A stretch of 64,000 nucleotides of DNA. Origin: an uncultured Maribacter sp. (GTDB lineage: Bacteria > Bacteroidota > Bacteroidia > Flavobacteriales > Flavobacteriaceae). The notes under the pieces were generated by a model. That model was not told the origin of the DNA. It did not search any database and saw nothing but the letters and a program-made list of their open reading frames with translations. The position numbers were made by a program, and so were the translations under genes. This document shows, piece after piece, positions 19,708-28,901 of the stretch; within the stretch, counting starts at the first letter, position 1, and every line of letters begins with the position of its first letter. The DNA lies in NCBI GenBank assembly GCA_947504045.1, contig CANNFY010000002.1, positions 558,001 to 622,000 on the forward strand. The letters run 5' to 3'.

Positions 19708-19885
19708 GACTCCTGTTAATTATTTATAAAAATATTGCCAAAAACTAAGTATGTGGATAAATATTCTAAGTTGGTATAGATAAAATCCGAACACGTCTAT
19801 TTACTTTGCTTGCATTTATTAATTTCAGCAATTTTGTTTCTAACATTATTCTATTTTTTAAAATCATATAATCTTAGAAAGAAAA

Positions 19886-20779
19886 ATGAGAAACATCTTA
19901 ATTATTGTTATTTTATGTACTATTAGCTTAGGTTTTTCACAAGAAAAAGGAAGCATATATTTCTCTTCAGAGCTATTACCAAGCACAGATATTGGCACCT
20001 TAGCTAAAAATAGTATTGGTTTTAACATTCCTATTAAAAATACTATAAATAAAGAAAGTATTAGCCTATTTGGAGAATACCAAAACTCTAATATTGATTT
20101 TATAGATGCAGATGTTCCTTTTGAAACAAACCAAATTGAAAATTTTCAAACATTTACACTTGGCTTACTATATAATCGTATTCTTAAAAATGGATGGGGA
20201 TACTCTATTACAATAGCTCCACAATTATCCTCTAACTATGACGAACAAGAATTTAACAACGAAGATATTTTTATTAATGGGTCTTTTATAATTGAAAAGT
20301 TACATAAAGAAAAACAAAGTATGTGGAGTTTTGGAGCCGCATACGACAGTCAAAACGGATTAAATTACCCTATTCCAGTTCTTGCATATACCAAAAGAAT
20401 TAATGACGCATTTGCCTATAAAATTGGTTTTCCAGACAGTAGAGCCAAATGGACTTTAAATAAGAATAATAACATAGAAGCTTTTTCCACTTTAGATGGT
20501 CTTAGCAGCAACATTAATGACGATGTAGATATATATAAAGAAGACTACACAGGAACTTTTAAACAAACCTATTATATTACTGGCTTAGGATATAATTTAA
20601 CTTTCTTAAAAAACTTTGAATTAAATGGGAAAGCAGGTTATTCTGCGTATAACTCTATGAAAGTACAGGATTACGACACTAATAAGATTTACGATTTTGA
20701 AGCTAAAAACAGCTTCTATTTTAATCTAGGGTTAAAGTTTAATTTAAATACAATTACAAAAGTTAAGAGTCCTTATTAA
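19886..20779 (+). CDS. Outer-membrane beta-barrel protein (DUF6268-like)
   Basis: This 297-residue protein has a signal peptide (residues 1-18, ending FSQ) followed by alternating amphipathic strands rich in Tyr, Phe and Asn, typical of a beta-barrel. The layout resembles DUF6268 outer-membrane proteins, whose function is unknown. It stands alone, between a Nudix gene and a convergent mutarotase gene, with a long shared hairpin downstream. Confidence 0.75.
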   Translation: MRNILIIVILCTISLGFSQEKGSIYFSSELLPSTDIGTLAKNSIGFNIPIKNTINKESISLFGEYQNSNIDFIDADVPFETNQIENFQTFTLGLLYNRILKNGWGYSITIAPQLSSNYDEQEFNNEDIFINGSFIIEKLHKEKQSMWSFGAAYDSQNGLNYPIPVLAYTKRINDAFAYKIGFPDSRAKWTLNKNNNIEAFSTLDGLSSNINDDVDIYKEDYTGTFKQTYYITGLGYNLTFLKNFELNGKAGYSAYNSMKVQDYDTNKIYDFEAKNSFYFNLGLKFNLNTITKVKSPY

Positions 20780-20806
20780 AAGGACAATTTTAATACGAGT
20801 ATGTAT

Positions 20807-20862
20807 AAAAAAAGCATTAAAATAAGTTGATAGAAATCTACCAACTTGTTTTAATGCTTTTA
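20807..20862. terminator. Long hairpin, bidirectional terminator between convergent genes
   Basis: The arms 20812-20822 and 20849-20859 pair perfectly, and a further stem inside (20824-20829 with 20842-20847) extends it. A tracts precede and T tracts follow, so it can serve the DUF6268-like gene (+) and the mutarotase gene (-). Confidence 0.75.
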
Positions 20863-20901
20863 AGAGTATAAAATATTTTTATTGCTCTTTTTAAGAACGA
20901 T

Positions 20902-21336
20902 TTAAAAATTACTTTCTTCTGCCATTTTAACAACACCAACGGTTAAAATTAAATTAGCAAAACGACGTTGCTCTCCCGTTTGTATTATTAAAGTAGTATT
21001 AGGGTCTCTTATTTTATCGTAAAAAGACCAACGTTCCATTTCTTCCCAAGTTACATTACCTAGCAGTTGTTTATAAGCTTCATGTATTTCTGCATTTGCC
21101 TCGGCAGGTTTTTCCATAACAATTGCACCTTGTACAGGACAAACTTCTAAAATACCCTCAAGTACCGTAAGAGCATCTAATAATCCAGGTTTAAAGTTTA
21201 AGTGAACTGTTGTAGAGTTAGGGCCTGTCATAGCACCAACTGGCAAGTTTCCATCTGCAATAACTACTTGTGCAAAATGGCCAGAACGTGCTAGCACCTC
21301 CATAATTGTTGGGTGTATTACTGATGTTTTTAACAT
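20902..21336 (-). CDS. RbsD/FucU family sugar mutarotase
   Basis: RbsD/FucU proteins interconvert anomers of ribose or fucose. The 144-residue length and motifs fit FucU: HPTIMEVLARSGHFAQVVIADGNLP at the start (catalytic His and Asp), and YDKIRDPNTTLIIQTGE near the end. It lies downstream of an SDR dehydrogenase on the same strand. In oxidative L-fucose pathways a mutarotase and an SDR dehydrogenase work in sequence, which makes fucose the first guess, but no other pathway genes are in view. A terminator lies between the two genes. Confidence 0.88.
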   Translation of the reverse strand: MLKTSVIHPTIMEVLARSGHFAQVVIADGNLPVGAMTGPNSTTVHLNFKPGLLDALTVLEGILEVCPVQGAIVMEKPAEANAEIHEAYKQLLGNVTWEEMERWSFYDKIRDPNTTLIIQTGEQRRFANLILTVGVVKMAEESNF

Positions 21337-21361
21337 AAATATTTATTTATACAATTAGCAA

Positions 21362-21396
21362 TAAAAAAGCACTAGAAATAGAACAGTTCTAGCACT
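21362..21396 (-). terminator. Strand-specific terminator between SDR and mutarotase genes
   Basis: On the minus-strand transcript, 21387-21396 pairs with 21368-21377 over 10 bp including two G-U wobbles, followed by six U. On the plus strand the same positions would be A-C mismatches, so it works only for the SDR transcript. Confidence 0.65.
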
Positions 21397-21414
21397 CTTT
21401 TTATTTAAGTTTTT

Positions 21415-22185
21415 CTACATGTTATAAACACCGCCATTAATATCTAGCGTAGCTCCTGTAATAAAACCATCATACTCTGATGCTAAGTATAACACTGCTC
21501 TAGCTACATCTGCAGCATTACCTGCGCGTTGTATTGGAATACCTGCAGTTGTTTCTGCAGCAGACTCTTTGGTAGTATGTGTATTATGAAATGATGTTCC
21601 AAGAATTAAACCTGGTGCAACAGCATTAACTCTAGTACCTTGTGCTCCTAACTCTGTTGAAAGTGCTCTAGTATATGTTAAAATAGCACCTTTACTTGTT
21701 GAATAAACAAGAGATCCTGGGTGTCCACCTTTACGTCCTGCTAACGAAGCTAAATTAACAATACTACTATTTTCGTTTTTAGCTAAATAAGGAGAAGCTG
21801 CACGAGATACAAACATCATAGAAGTAAGGTTAATATCCATTACTTTATGCCAAAAATCGGTTTCCATTTCGCTTAATAATTTACGTGCCACAAGAGAACC
21901 CGCATTATTAATTAGAATATTTAATCCGCCTAAAGCTTCAACTGTTTTTTCTACCAATGCGTTTGCATCTTCTTCTTTTGTTAAGTCTCCGCTAATTGCA
22001 ATTGCTTTAACTCCTTTTTCTGTAGCATATGCTACCAATTCATTTGCAGTATCTGCACTAGAAAAATAATGAATAGCTACATTAGAACCATTATCTATAA
22101 AATGCTTAGTTATTGATTCTCCAATTCCTTGAGCGCCAGCAGTTATAAGTACATTTTTTCCGGCTAATTTATCATTACTTTTCAT
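21415..22185 (-). CDS. SDR family NAD(P)-dependent oxidoreductase
   Basis: This 256-residue classical short-chain dehydrogenase has the cofactor motif TAGAQGIG (residues 15-22), the NNAG motif in the middle, and the catalytic YSTSK with its upstream Ser. The C-terminal WxNGG-like end (GATLDINGG) is typical of classical SDRs. Its neighbour is a FucU-like mutarotase, so a sugar dehydrogenase acting on L-fucose or a similar aldose is plausible but not proven. It has its own -7 element at 22267-22274. Confidence 0.9.
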   Translation of the reverse strand: MKSNDKLAGKNVLITAGAQGIGESITKHFIDNGSNVAIHYFSSADTANELVAYATEKGVKAIAISGDLTKEEDANALVEKTVEALGGLNILINNAGSLVARKLLSEMETDFWHKVMDINLTSMMFVSRAASPYLAKNENSSIVNLASLAGRKGGHPGSLVYSTSKGAILTYTRALSTELGAQGTRVNAVAPGLILGTSFHNTHTTKESAAETTAGIPIQRAGNAADVARAVLYLASEYDGFITGATLDINGGVYNM

Positions 22186-22266
22186 GTTTTGTTTTTAATT
22201 AATAAAGTTAATAGTGAGGTAATATTAATACGTTTTCTAAATAGAAATTGTAATTTTCATATACTA

Positions 22267-22274
22267 CAAATATA
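22267..22274 (-). promoter_or_regulatory. -7 promoter element (TATATTTG) of SDR gene
   Basis: An exact TAnnTTTG match on the minus strand predicts a leader of about 75 bases before the SDR start. Confidence 0.5.
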
Positions 22275-22307
22275 CTATAATATCATTTTTTGTAATTGTT
22301 TATTATG

Positions 22308-23684
22308 CTATAAAAGTGTTATAAAATCTTCTATTTTACTTAAACTATACTCTTTTTGAGAACCTTCTGCCATATTTTTAACAATAAAAGAACTATTTTC
22401 TATTTCTGATTCTCCTAATAAAATTACATAGGGTACTTTTCTATTATTAGCATATTTAAATTGCTTTTGCATTTTTACGGCAGATGGGTATACATCAGCT
22501 TTAATTCCTGAATTTCTAAGTTTTGTAATCAACTGTAAAGCAACTAAAGCCTCTTTATCTCCAAAATTTAAACACAATACATCTAAAGATTGATCTATAG
22601 CTTCCGGAAACAAGTTTAATTCTTCTAAAACCAAATAAATACGATCTAAACCAAAAGAGATTCCTACACCACTAACATCTTTTAATCCAAAAACACCAGT
22701 AAGGTCATCATAACGACCACCACCGCCAATAGAACCCATTTTAACCCCTTCTGGTGCCCCAACTTCAAAAATAGCTCCAGTATAATAATTAAGACCACGA
22801 GCTAAAGTTACATCAATAGAAAGCTGCGCAGATTTTAATCCTAGTGTTGTTATAGATTCTACAATAAATTTTAACTCCTCTACTCCTTTTGTTCCTTCTT
22901 CAGATTCTACCAATAAAGATTTTAAACTATCTAATTGTTCTAAATTAGATCCTGACAATGTAAATAAAGGTGCTGCTTTTTGTATGGAAGCTTCTGATAT
23001 TCCTTTAGCCAGCATTTCTTTCTTAACTCCTTCTTCTCCTATTTTATCTAACTTATCTAAAGCTACCGTAAAGTCTATTAATAAATGTTTAGCTCCTATT
23101 ACTTCTGCAATACCTGCTAAAATTTTTCTATTATTCAGTTTAATTTTTACACCAGATAAACCTAAATCAGAAAAAACAGCATCATACAACTGAATAAACT
23201 CTACTTCTTGCAAAAGAGAATTTGCTCCAACCACATCGGCATCGCACTGAAAAAACTCTCTAAATCGTCCTTTTTGCGGACGATCTGCTCTCCACACAGG
23301 TTGTATTTGATAGCGCTTAAAAGGAAAGTCTATTTCATTTTGATGCATTACCACATAACGAGCAAATGGCACAGTTAAATCATAACGCAACGCTTTTTCC
23401 GAAATTTTTGGTGTAAGCGATTTTGATTCTTTAGAACTATAGGTAACATCATCTACCTTACTAATATAGTCTCCAGAATTTAAAATTTTAAATATAAGAC
23501 GGTCTCCTTCTTCGCCATATTTACCCATTAAGGTAGTTGAGTTTTCAAAAGAAGGGGTTTCTATAGGCTGAAATCCAAAAGTTTTAAAATGTTTCTTTAC
23601 TGTATCAAAAATAAAATTACGTTTTGCAACTTCAGAAGGAGAAAAATCTCTAGTTCCTTTTGGAATGGATGGTTTTTGTGCCAT
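22308..23684 (-). CDS. hisS: Histidine-tRNA ligase
   Basis: HisRS charges tRNA-His. The 458-residue class II synthetase begins PKGTRDFSP, with motif 2 in QPVWRADRPQKGRFREFFQCD, the histidine-specific LARGLNYYTG segment, and motif 3 near GVGISFGLDRIYLVL, followed by the C-terminal anticodon-binding domain. The length is typical. A near-match promoter (TACCTTTA) lies in the 64-base gap upstream. Confidence 0.97.
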   Translation of the reverse strand: MAQKPSIPKGTRDFSPSEVAKRNFIFDTVKKHFKTFGFQPIETPSFENSTTLMGKYGEEGDRLIFKILNSGDYISKVDDVTYSSKESKSLTPKISEKALRYDLTVPFARYVVMHQNEIDFPFKRYQIQPVWRADRPQKGRFREFFQCDADVVGANSLLQEVEFIQLYDAVFSDLGLSGVKIKLNNRKILAGIAEVIGAKHLLIDFTVALDKLDKIGEEGVKKEMLAKGISEASIQKAAPLFTLSGSNLEQLDSLKSLLVESEEGTKGVEELKFIVESITTLGLKSAQLSIDVTLARGLNYYTGAIFEVGAPEGVKMGSIGGGGRYDDLTGVFGLKDVSGVGISFGLDRIYLVLEELNLFPEAIDQSLDVLCLNFGDKEALVALQLITKLRNSGIKADVYPSAVKMQKQFKYANNRKVPYVILLGESEIENSSFIVKNMAEGSQKEYSLSKIEDFITLL

Positions 23685-23748
23685 GTAAAGGTATATGTTG
23701 TTCTATTAAATATTCTTATTGAAAAAATGAAGGTAATAAATAGTTGGT

Positions 23749-24219
23749 TTACTCTATAACATTATCAAACCAATTGTATAAATCGCCTTTTGTTATTACA
23801 GCTCCTTGCTTTATTAATTCAAATTTGTCTAAATTTTTATCTTCAGAATACGCTTTTGAAGCGGTTAAATAATCTACAAAATCAGATTGCCAGTTTTTCT
23901 TAAACCAATTAAAGCCCTCTTGTGTAGTTAAATCTGCTTTAGGGTTTCTAACCTTTACAGATATTAATTTCATTTCTTTCTGTTCTAAAGAAAACAGATG
24001 CATTTGTTGTGCTGAAATATTTTCTAAATACATAACTTTAGTTAATACTCCTTCCCAAATTAAATCACTAAAAACATCTACTTCATCTTCTGCTACCTCT
24101 GGCTTTTCTTCTTTTAGCTTTTTCCACTCTTCTCCTGTTATAGATTGGGTTGCTAAAAAATTAACAAACTCTGGTTGCAGTTCTTCTAATTGCTCTTTTG
24201 TAAGTCTTGTATACTTCAA
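23749..24219 (-). CDS. DUF6495-like flavobacterial protein
   Basis: This 156-residue soluble acidic protein has no signal peptide and no known catalytic motif. It starts MKYTRLTKEQLEELQPEF, a sequence I associate with the flavobacterial family DUF6495, of unknown function. It lies upstream of hisS on the same strand with a 64-base gap and has an exact -7 element at 24240-24247. Confidence 0.75.
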   Translation of the reverse strand: MKYTRLTKEQLEELQPEFVNFLATQSITGEEWKKLKEEKPEVAEDEVDVFSDLIWEGVLTKVMYLENISAQQMHLFSLEQKEMKLISVKVRNPKADLTTQEGFNWFKKNWQSDFVDYLTASKAYSEDKNLDKFELIKQGAVITKGDLYNWFDNVIE

Positions 24220-24239
24220 TGTACTATAATTTAATTTTG

Positions 24240-24247
24240 CAAAAATA
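24240..24247 (-). promoter_or_regulatory. -7 promoter element (TATTTTTG) of DUF6495-like gene
   Basis: An exact TAnnTTTG match on the minus strand lies 21 bases before the start. It directly follows the terminator of the Oar-like receptor gene. Confidence 0.55.
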
Positions 24248-24248
24248 A

Positions 24249-24275
24249 AAAGACCGTACGATAAGTACGGCCTTT
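24249..24275 (-). terminator. Terminator of the Oar-like receptor gene
   Basis: A 6-bp core stem (24254-24259 with 24265-24270) is extended by flanking A and T pairs and runs into U on the minus strand. Confidence 0.6.
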
Positions 24276-24301
24276 ATATAATAAAATACAGTTTTTTAAA
24301 C

Positions 24302-27300
24302 TTAGAATATATATCTAACCCCAAATTGTCCTTGCCATCTAGACAATAAACTAGCATCGTACCCAAAAGTTTCTGTTAACTCCGGATTAAAAGTATATGT
24401 AGGTATACTTGTAGTTTGATCTACAGTTACCGCTAAAGGACTCTCATTATTTGGTTGTTGAATTAGTCCCCAATCTGAATTTAATAAGTTTCCAAAATTT
24501 AAAATATCAAAACTTAATTGTATAGTGTGTTTTTTACCAGAAACATCAAAATTATAATCTTGTAATATTTTAATATCCCATTTTCCTCTCCATGGAGCTA
24601 AAGCACCATAACGTTCTGAATAGGAACCTCTATTAGCACTTAAATAATCGTCTTGTTGAATATAAGCCTCAAAAGCATCTGCTTGTCCTGCTCCTGAAAA
24701 TTGCATTTGCTGTACCTCTGCTGCTGTAGGTATGTATAATAAATCGTTATTCTGAAAAGAACTATCATTGTTTATATTACCAGCATAGGTATAATTAAAT
24801 CTTCCTCCTTGAGCATACTCAAAGAAGGTAGAAATTGTTGTTGCCCATTTATCATTTGTACCATACACAAATTGTTTAGAACCGACACCAATAAAACGAT
24901 GTGTGTCGCCGTATTTAGAAAACGAAAGAACATCTGCATTTGCATCTCCTAAATTTGGGTTAAAATCAAACGCATCCCCTGTAATTTCTGCTTCAATAGA
25001 GTTTATATCTTTAGCATTTAAAAAGCTATATGCTAAACTTGCATACAAACCGTTAGTAAAATTCTTTTGAGCTTTTAAAGAAACATTCCAGATTCTTCCT
25101 TTATCAGAATTTGTAAATACGTAAGCACTTGTTGGACCTCCAAAAGCATTTGTATAAACATCGCTTGCTTGATATATTGGTCTATCATCTCCAGGTGCAT
25201 TTAATGTTCCTGTAGGGTCTGCATATGCCCAGTTTTGAACGTGTGCCGCATTTAAATCTTTAGTATAAGCTACATCACCTGTTAGAACAAGACCATTTTC
25301 AAATGCATAATCTAAACCTATATTTGTTCTCCATACCTGTGGCCACTTAAATTCAGGATCTACAGCTTGGTAAAAGAAAAAGTCTACTCCTTGCACTTGG
25401 TTTCCTAACCATACGAAAGGAAGTTTTCCTGTAAAAACACCCGTACCACCACGTAATTGTGTTGTATTATCTCCTTTAACATCCCAATTAAAACCAACTC
25501 TTGGAGAAATTAACCATTTGTTACTTGGTAGTTGTTCAGAATCAATAAATACTTCTTCGCCTGTATTTGGGTTGTAATACACATTATCTGGCTGGTAGTT
25601 TCCGGATCTTTCTATATTGTCTGCAATTTTATCTTGAGTATCAAAATACAAAGGCTTATCAAAACGAACACCATATGTTAATTTAAAATCGTCTGTAGCG
25701 CTCCATTCATCTTGCAAATAAAAAGAAAGTTGACCAACGTTTGTTTCTGCTAATGACCATCCTTCACCATCTGGTAATTGATTATTGGTATTAAAAGTAT
25801 TTTGTGCATTAGCTAAAGCATCTACATAATCATTAGGATTAAAATCTGCTATATCAACACTCCCAAATAAATCAAAACCATATGCTGTTAAATTGAAAGA
25901 GTTATCAAACTGAAATTTTTCAAAAGAAAAGCCTATTGTATAGGTATGGTTTCCTTTAAAAATGTTCATGTTATTTGTTACTTGAAAAACTTTTTGATCT
26001 AACCGGTTATGTATTGAAAATGGCTCGTGACCAGCAATAATATAATTAACACCATCTTTAGTTATATTTATCGATGGAGCTGGTGCGGAAAGTGGATTTC
26101 TAAAATCGTCAAAATGTGTATATCCTACCTGTAATTTATTAGTTACTTCATCTGTTAACGTAGAATTTAATTCTAGCTGAAAAGAGTTTAACTTATTATT
26201 AATCTGATATCCTGTATTTTGAAATTGTAAGGTTGTAAAACTAGGTTCTCTAGCTGTTATTGCAGTTGGGTGTGCAGGCTGCTCTTTTGATGCATTTAAA
26301 AAGTTATAAATTAATGCCAGTCTGTTATTATCATTAATATTCCAATCTAATTTAAAAATACCCTTAGTAGATTCTGATGCATAAGTAAAGCCTTCATACG
26401 CTCCAGTGTCATACCCTATTCCTGCTAAACCTGATTGTACTGCTAATAAATCACTTTCTAAAACTCTCGATTCGTTTATTGCTCCTGATCCTGTATTAGG
26501 AACCCAGCCATTGGAACCTAAATCATCTCTCTCGTCTTTTTCAAAATTTGCAAAGAAAAATAATTTATCCTTTACTATTGGTCCACCTATACTAATACCA
26601 TATTGACTTTGGTTAAGGTCTGGTTTAGTAACATCTTCTCCTTTTATTTTACCTCCTGTTAAAGCTTCACTTCTTGTAAAACCATATACTGTTCCATGAA
26701 ATTCGTTAGTTCCGCTTTTTGTTACTGCATTTACAGTTGCTCCTGTAAATCCAGATTGTGTAACATCATAAGGTGCTGTAGAAACTTGTATTTGCTCAAT
26801 TGCATCTAAAGAAATAGGTTGCGCACCAGATTGACCTCCTGGAGTTGGAGAATCTAACCCAAAAGGGTTATTAAAAATAGCACCATCTAAAGAAAAATTA
26901 TTGTATTGATCATTACGTCCTCCAAAAGAATTTCCGCTTGCGGTTGGTTCTAATCTAGTAAAATCTTGTGCTGAACGTGAAATAGTAGGCAAACGTGTTA
27001 ATTCTCTACGTCCCACACTAGTTTCTGCACCAGTACGATCACTTCCAAACGTTCCACTACGGTCAGATACTACCACTACTTCATCTAATGCTTCTGCAGA
27101 ACTAGAAAGAGTTGCATTTACATTAAAAGTTTTTCCTAAACTTAAATAAATGTTGTCTTGTTTATAATCTTGAAAACCTACATATGTTATAATAAGTTCA
27201 TACGGGCCACCTACTCTAAGATTAAGTAAGTTATAACGGCCATCTTCGTTACTTATAGAGCCATACTTAGTACTTGTTGGTGTATGTACAGCAACTACAT

Positions 27301-27427
27301 TAGCTCCAAATAATGGGGCTCCTTCACTATCTAATACAACTCCTCTAATATTAGAAGTAGTAACTTGTGCAATTACAGAAGTAAATGCAAAAATCAGCAA
27401 AAATGCTGAAAGCATCAGTTTTTTCAT
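24302..27427 (-). CDS. Oar-like TonB-dependent receptor
   Basis: This 1041-residue outer-membrane protein has a signal peptide (residues 1-20), a carboxypeptidase-regulatory-like domain (about 22-115, with GVVLDSEGAPLFGANV), a plug (about 125-235, with NNFSLDGAIFNNPFGLD and VTKSGTNEFHG) and a large beta-barrel ending GVRYIF. The long barrel and the SGFTGATVNAVTKSGTN block match the Oar-like group found in Bacteroidota and myxobacteria. The ligand is unknown. It is a single-gene unit with a terminator downstream; I found no exact promoter element in the 100 bases upstream. Confidence 0.93.
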   Translation of the reverse strand: MKKLMLSAFLLIFAFTSVIAQVTTSNIRGVVLDSEGAPLFGANVVAVHTPTSTKYGSISNEDGRYNLLNLRVGGPYELIITYVGFQDYKQDNIYLSLGKTFNVNATLSSSAEALDEVVVVSDRSGTFGSDRTGAETSVGRRELTRLPTISRSAQDFTRLEPTASGNSFGGRNDQYNNFSLDGAIFNNPFGLDSPTPGGQSGAQPISLDAIEQIQVSTAPYDVTQSGFTGATVNAVTKSGTNEFHGTVYGFTRSEALTGGKIKGEDVTKPDLNQSQYGISIGGPIVKDKLFFFANFEKDERDDLGSNGWVPNTGSGAINESRVLESDLLAVQSGLAGIGYDTGAYEGFTYASESTKGIFKLDWNINDNNRLALIYNFLNASKEQPAHPTAITAREPSFTTLQFQNTGYQINNKLNSFQLELNSTLTDEVTNKLQVGYTHFDDFRNPLSAPAPSINITKDGVNYIIAGHEPFSIHNRLDQKVFQVTNNMNIFKGNHTYTIGFSFEKFQFDNSFNLTAYGFDLFGSVDIADFNPNDYVDALANAQNTFNTNNQLPDGEGWSLAETNVGQLSFYLQDEWSATDDFKLTYGVRFDKPLYFDTQDKIADNIERSGNYQPDNVYYNPNTGEEVFIDSEQLPSNKWLISPRVGFNWDVKGDNTTQLRGGTGVFTGKLPFVWLGNQVQGVDFFFYQAVDPEFKWPQVWRTNIGLDYAFENGLVLTGDVAYTKDLNAAHVQNWAYADPTGTLNAPGDDRPIYQASDVYTNAFGGPTSAYVFTNSDKGRIWNVSLKAQKNFTNGLYASLAYSFLNAKDINSIEAEITGDAFDFNPNLGDANADVLSFSKYGDTHRFIGVGSKQFVYGTNDKWATTISTFFEYAQGGRFNYTYAGNINNDSSFQNNDLLYIPTAAEVQQMQFSGAGQADAFEAYIQQDDYLSANRGSYSERYGALAPWRGKWDIKILQDYNFDVSGKKHTIQLSFDILNFGNLLNSDWGLIQQPNNESPLAVTVDQTTSIPTYTFNPELTETFGYDASLLSRWQGQFGVRYIF

Positions 27428-27471
27428 GAGTTTTTTTTTGAGTTTGTTATTTAGTCACGCTAAATTAACCC

Positions 27472-27502
27472 AAAAAAAAAGAGCTATGCATGCATAGCTC
27501 TT
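27472..27502 (-). terminator. Terminator of the rpsF-rpsR-rplI operon
   Basis: A perfect palindromic stem at 27481-27500 (extended to 27502) is followed on the minus strand by nine U. Confidence 0.85.
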
Positions 27503-27527
27503 AAACTTATTAACTTATTGTTAATAT

Positions 27528-27980
27528 TTACTTATTCTCAGCAACTACTTCAAAAGGGAAATCTACAACAACTTCTCTGTGTAATCTAATCTGAGCATTA
27601 TAAGGACCTGTTCTTTTTACAGAACCTCCTTTAATGTTAATGAATTTTTTATCTATTGACTGTCCTTCTTTTTCTAATGCTGCAGCTAAATCTATTGTAG
27701 TAACAGATCCAAATAATTTATCGCCAGCACCAGTTTTAGCAGCAATTTTTAATTCTAAACCTTTAAGAGTTTCTGCTGTTTTGTTTGCAGCATCAACAAT
27801 TTTCTTTTCTTTATGAGCTCTTTGCTTTAAGTTTTCAGCTAAAACTTTTTTTGCTGAAGTTGTAGCTAAAGTAGCTAAGCCTTGAGGGATAAGAAAATTT
27901 CTTCCATATCCGTTCTTTACGTTAACAACGTCATCTTTAAAACCTAAGTTTTGAACGTCTTCTTTTAATATAAGTTCCAT
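27528..27980 (-). CDS. rplI: 50S ribosomal protein L9 (bL9)
   Basis: L9 is a two-domain protein at the base of the L1 stalk. The 150-residue sequence begins MELILKEDVQNLGFKDDVV and VKNGYGRNFLIPQGLA, then has the long connecting helix and the C-terminal domain with KLFGSVTT. It is the last gene of the rpsF-rpsR-rplI operon, 15 bases after rpsR. Confidence 0.98.
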   Translation of the reverse strand: MELILKEDVQNLGFKDDVVNVKNGYGRNFLIPQGLATLATTSAKKVLAENLKQRAHKEKKIVDAANKTAETLKGLELKIAAKTGAGDKLFGSVTTIDLAAALEKEGQSIDKKFINIKGGSVKRTGPYNAQIRLHREVVVDFPFEVVAENK

Positions 27981-27995
27981 GGTTCTTTTTCTTTA

Positions 27996-28292
27996 TTATT
28001 TTAATAAATCACCAACATAAGGCATTAATGCTATATGGCGTGCTCTTTTTACAGCCTGAGCCACTTTTCTTTGATACTTTAAAGAAGTTCCTGTAAGTCT
28101 TCTTGGAAGTAATTTACCTTGTTCGTTTACTAATTTCATTAAGAAATCTGCATCTTTATAATCTATATATTTAATGCCTGATTTCTTAAAACGACAATAC
28201 TTTTTACGTGTATTGGTCTCAATATTAAGCGGAGTTAAATATCTAATTTCTCCGTCTTTTTTTCCTTTTGCCTGTTGTTCTATAGATGCCAT
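27996..28292 (-). CDS. rpsR: 30S ribosomal protein S18 (bS18)
   Basis: S18 pairs with S6 on the 30S platform. The 98-residue protein has the conserved core [51 protein letters not shown]. The N-terminal 20 residues are a short Bacteroidota-type extension. It lies five bases after rpsF. Confidence 0.98.
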   Translation of the reverse strand: MASIEQQAKGKKDGEIRYLTPLNIETNTRKKYCRFKKSGIKYIDYKDADFLMKLVNEQGKLLPRRLTGTSLKYQRKVAQAVKRARHIALMPYVGDLLK

Positions 28293-28297
28293 AGTCC

Positions 28298-28639
28298 TTA
28301 CGCTTTAGTAGTTTTGTTTCTTGTTCTTCTTTTTTCTGCCCAAGCAATTGCATGCTTGTCTAATTTAACCGTTAAAAAACGCATAACACGCTCGTCACGT
28401 CTAAATTCTTGCTCGTAAGGAGTAACTATATCTCCTTCTCCTGAAAATTCAAACAAGTGATAAAAACCACTTTTTTTGTGTTGAATAGGGTACGCTAATT
28501 TTTTTAGCCCCCAATTTTCTTTGGCTACCATTTTGGCACCATTCTTAATTAAGAAATCTTCAAATTTCTTAACTGTTTCCTCTATCTGCGTATCAGATAG
28601 AACGGGATTCAAAATGAAAACAGTTTCGTAATGATTCAT
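28298..28639 (-). CDS. rpsF: 30S ribosomal protein S6 (bS6)
   Basis: The 113-residue protein has the S6 pattern [42 protein letters not shown] and [13 protein letters not shown]. It heads the operon, with a -7 element at 28663-28670. The predicted leader is only about 18-20 bases, too short for the S6-S18-binding leader known from other bacteria. Confidence 0.98.
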   Translation of the reverse strand: MNHYETVFILNPVLSDTQIEETVKKFEDFLIKNGAKMVAKENWGLKKLAYPIQHKKSGFYHLFEFSGEGDIVTPYEQEFRRDERVMRFLTVKLDKHAIAWAEKRRTRNKTTKA

Positions 28640-28662
28640 AATACTTTATTTTTTAAGGTCTG

Positions 28663-28670
28663 CAAAAATA
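28663..28670 (-). promoter_or_regulatory. -7 promoter element (TATTTTTG) of rpsF operon
   Basis: An exact TAnnTTTG match on the minus strand lies 24 bases before the rpsF ATG. At the -33 position (28690-28692) there is GTG rather than TTG. Confidence 0.6.
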
Positions 28671-28901
28671 GTAATATTATTTTACATATCACATAAAATA
28701 ATTTTATTTACGTTTTATTACACGAAAACAGAAATTACATCGTTATAACTTGGAATAATAATTTTTAAAATTAACCAAATCTTTAATATATGATCGTTGT
28801 CAATTACACAATAAACAATGCATTGTTTACATCTTTTGTTGCAATTCATCTTGTTTTTTCTGTTATTTGTCGATGATTTAACCCCACAAATCAGCCGTTT
28901 T

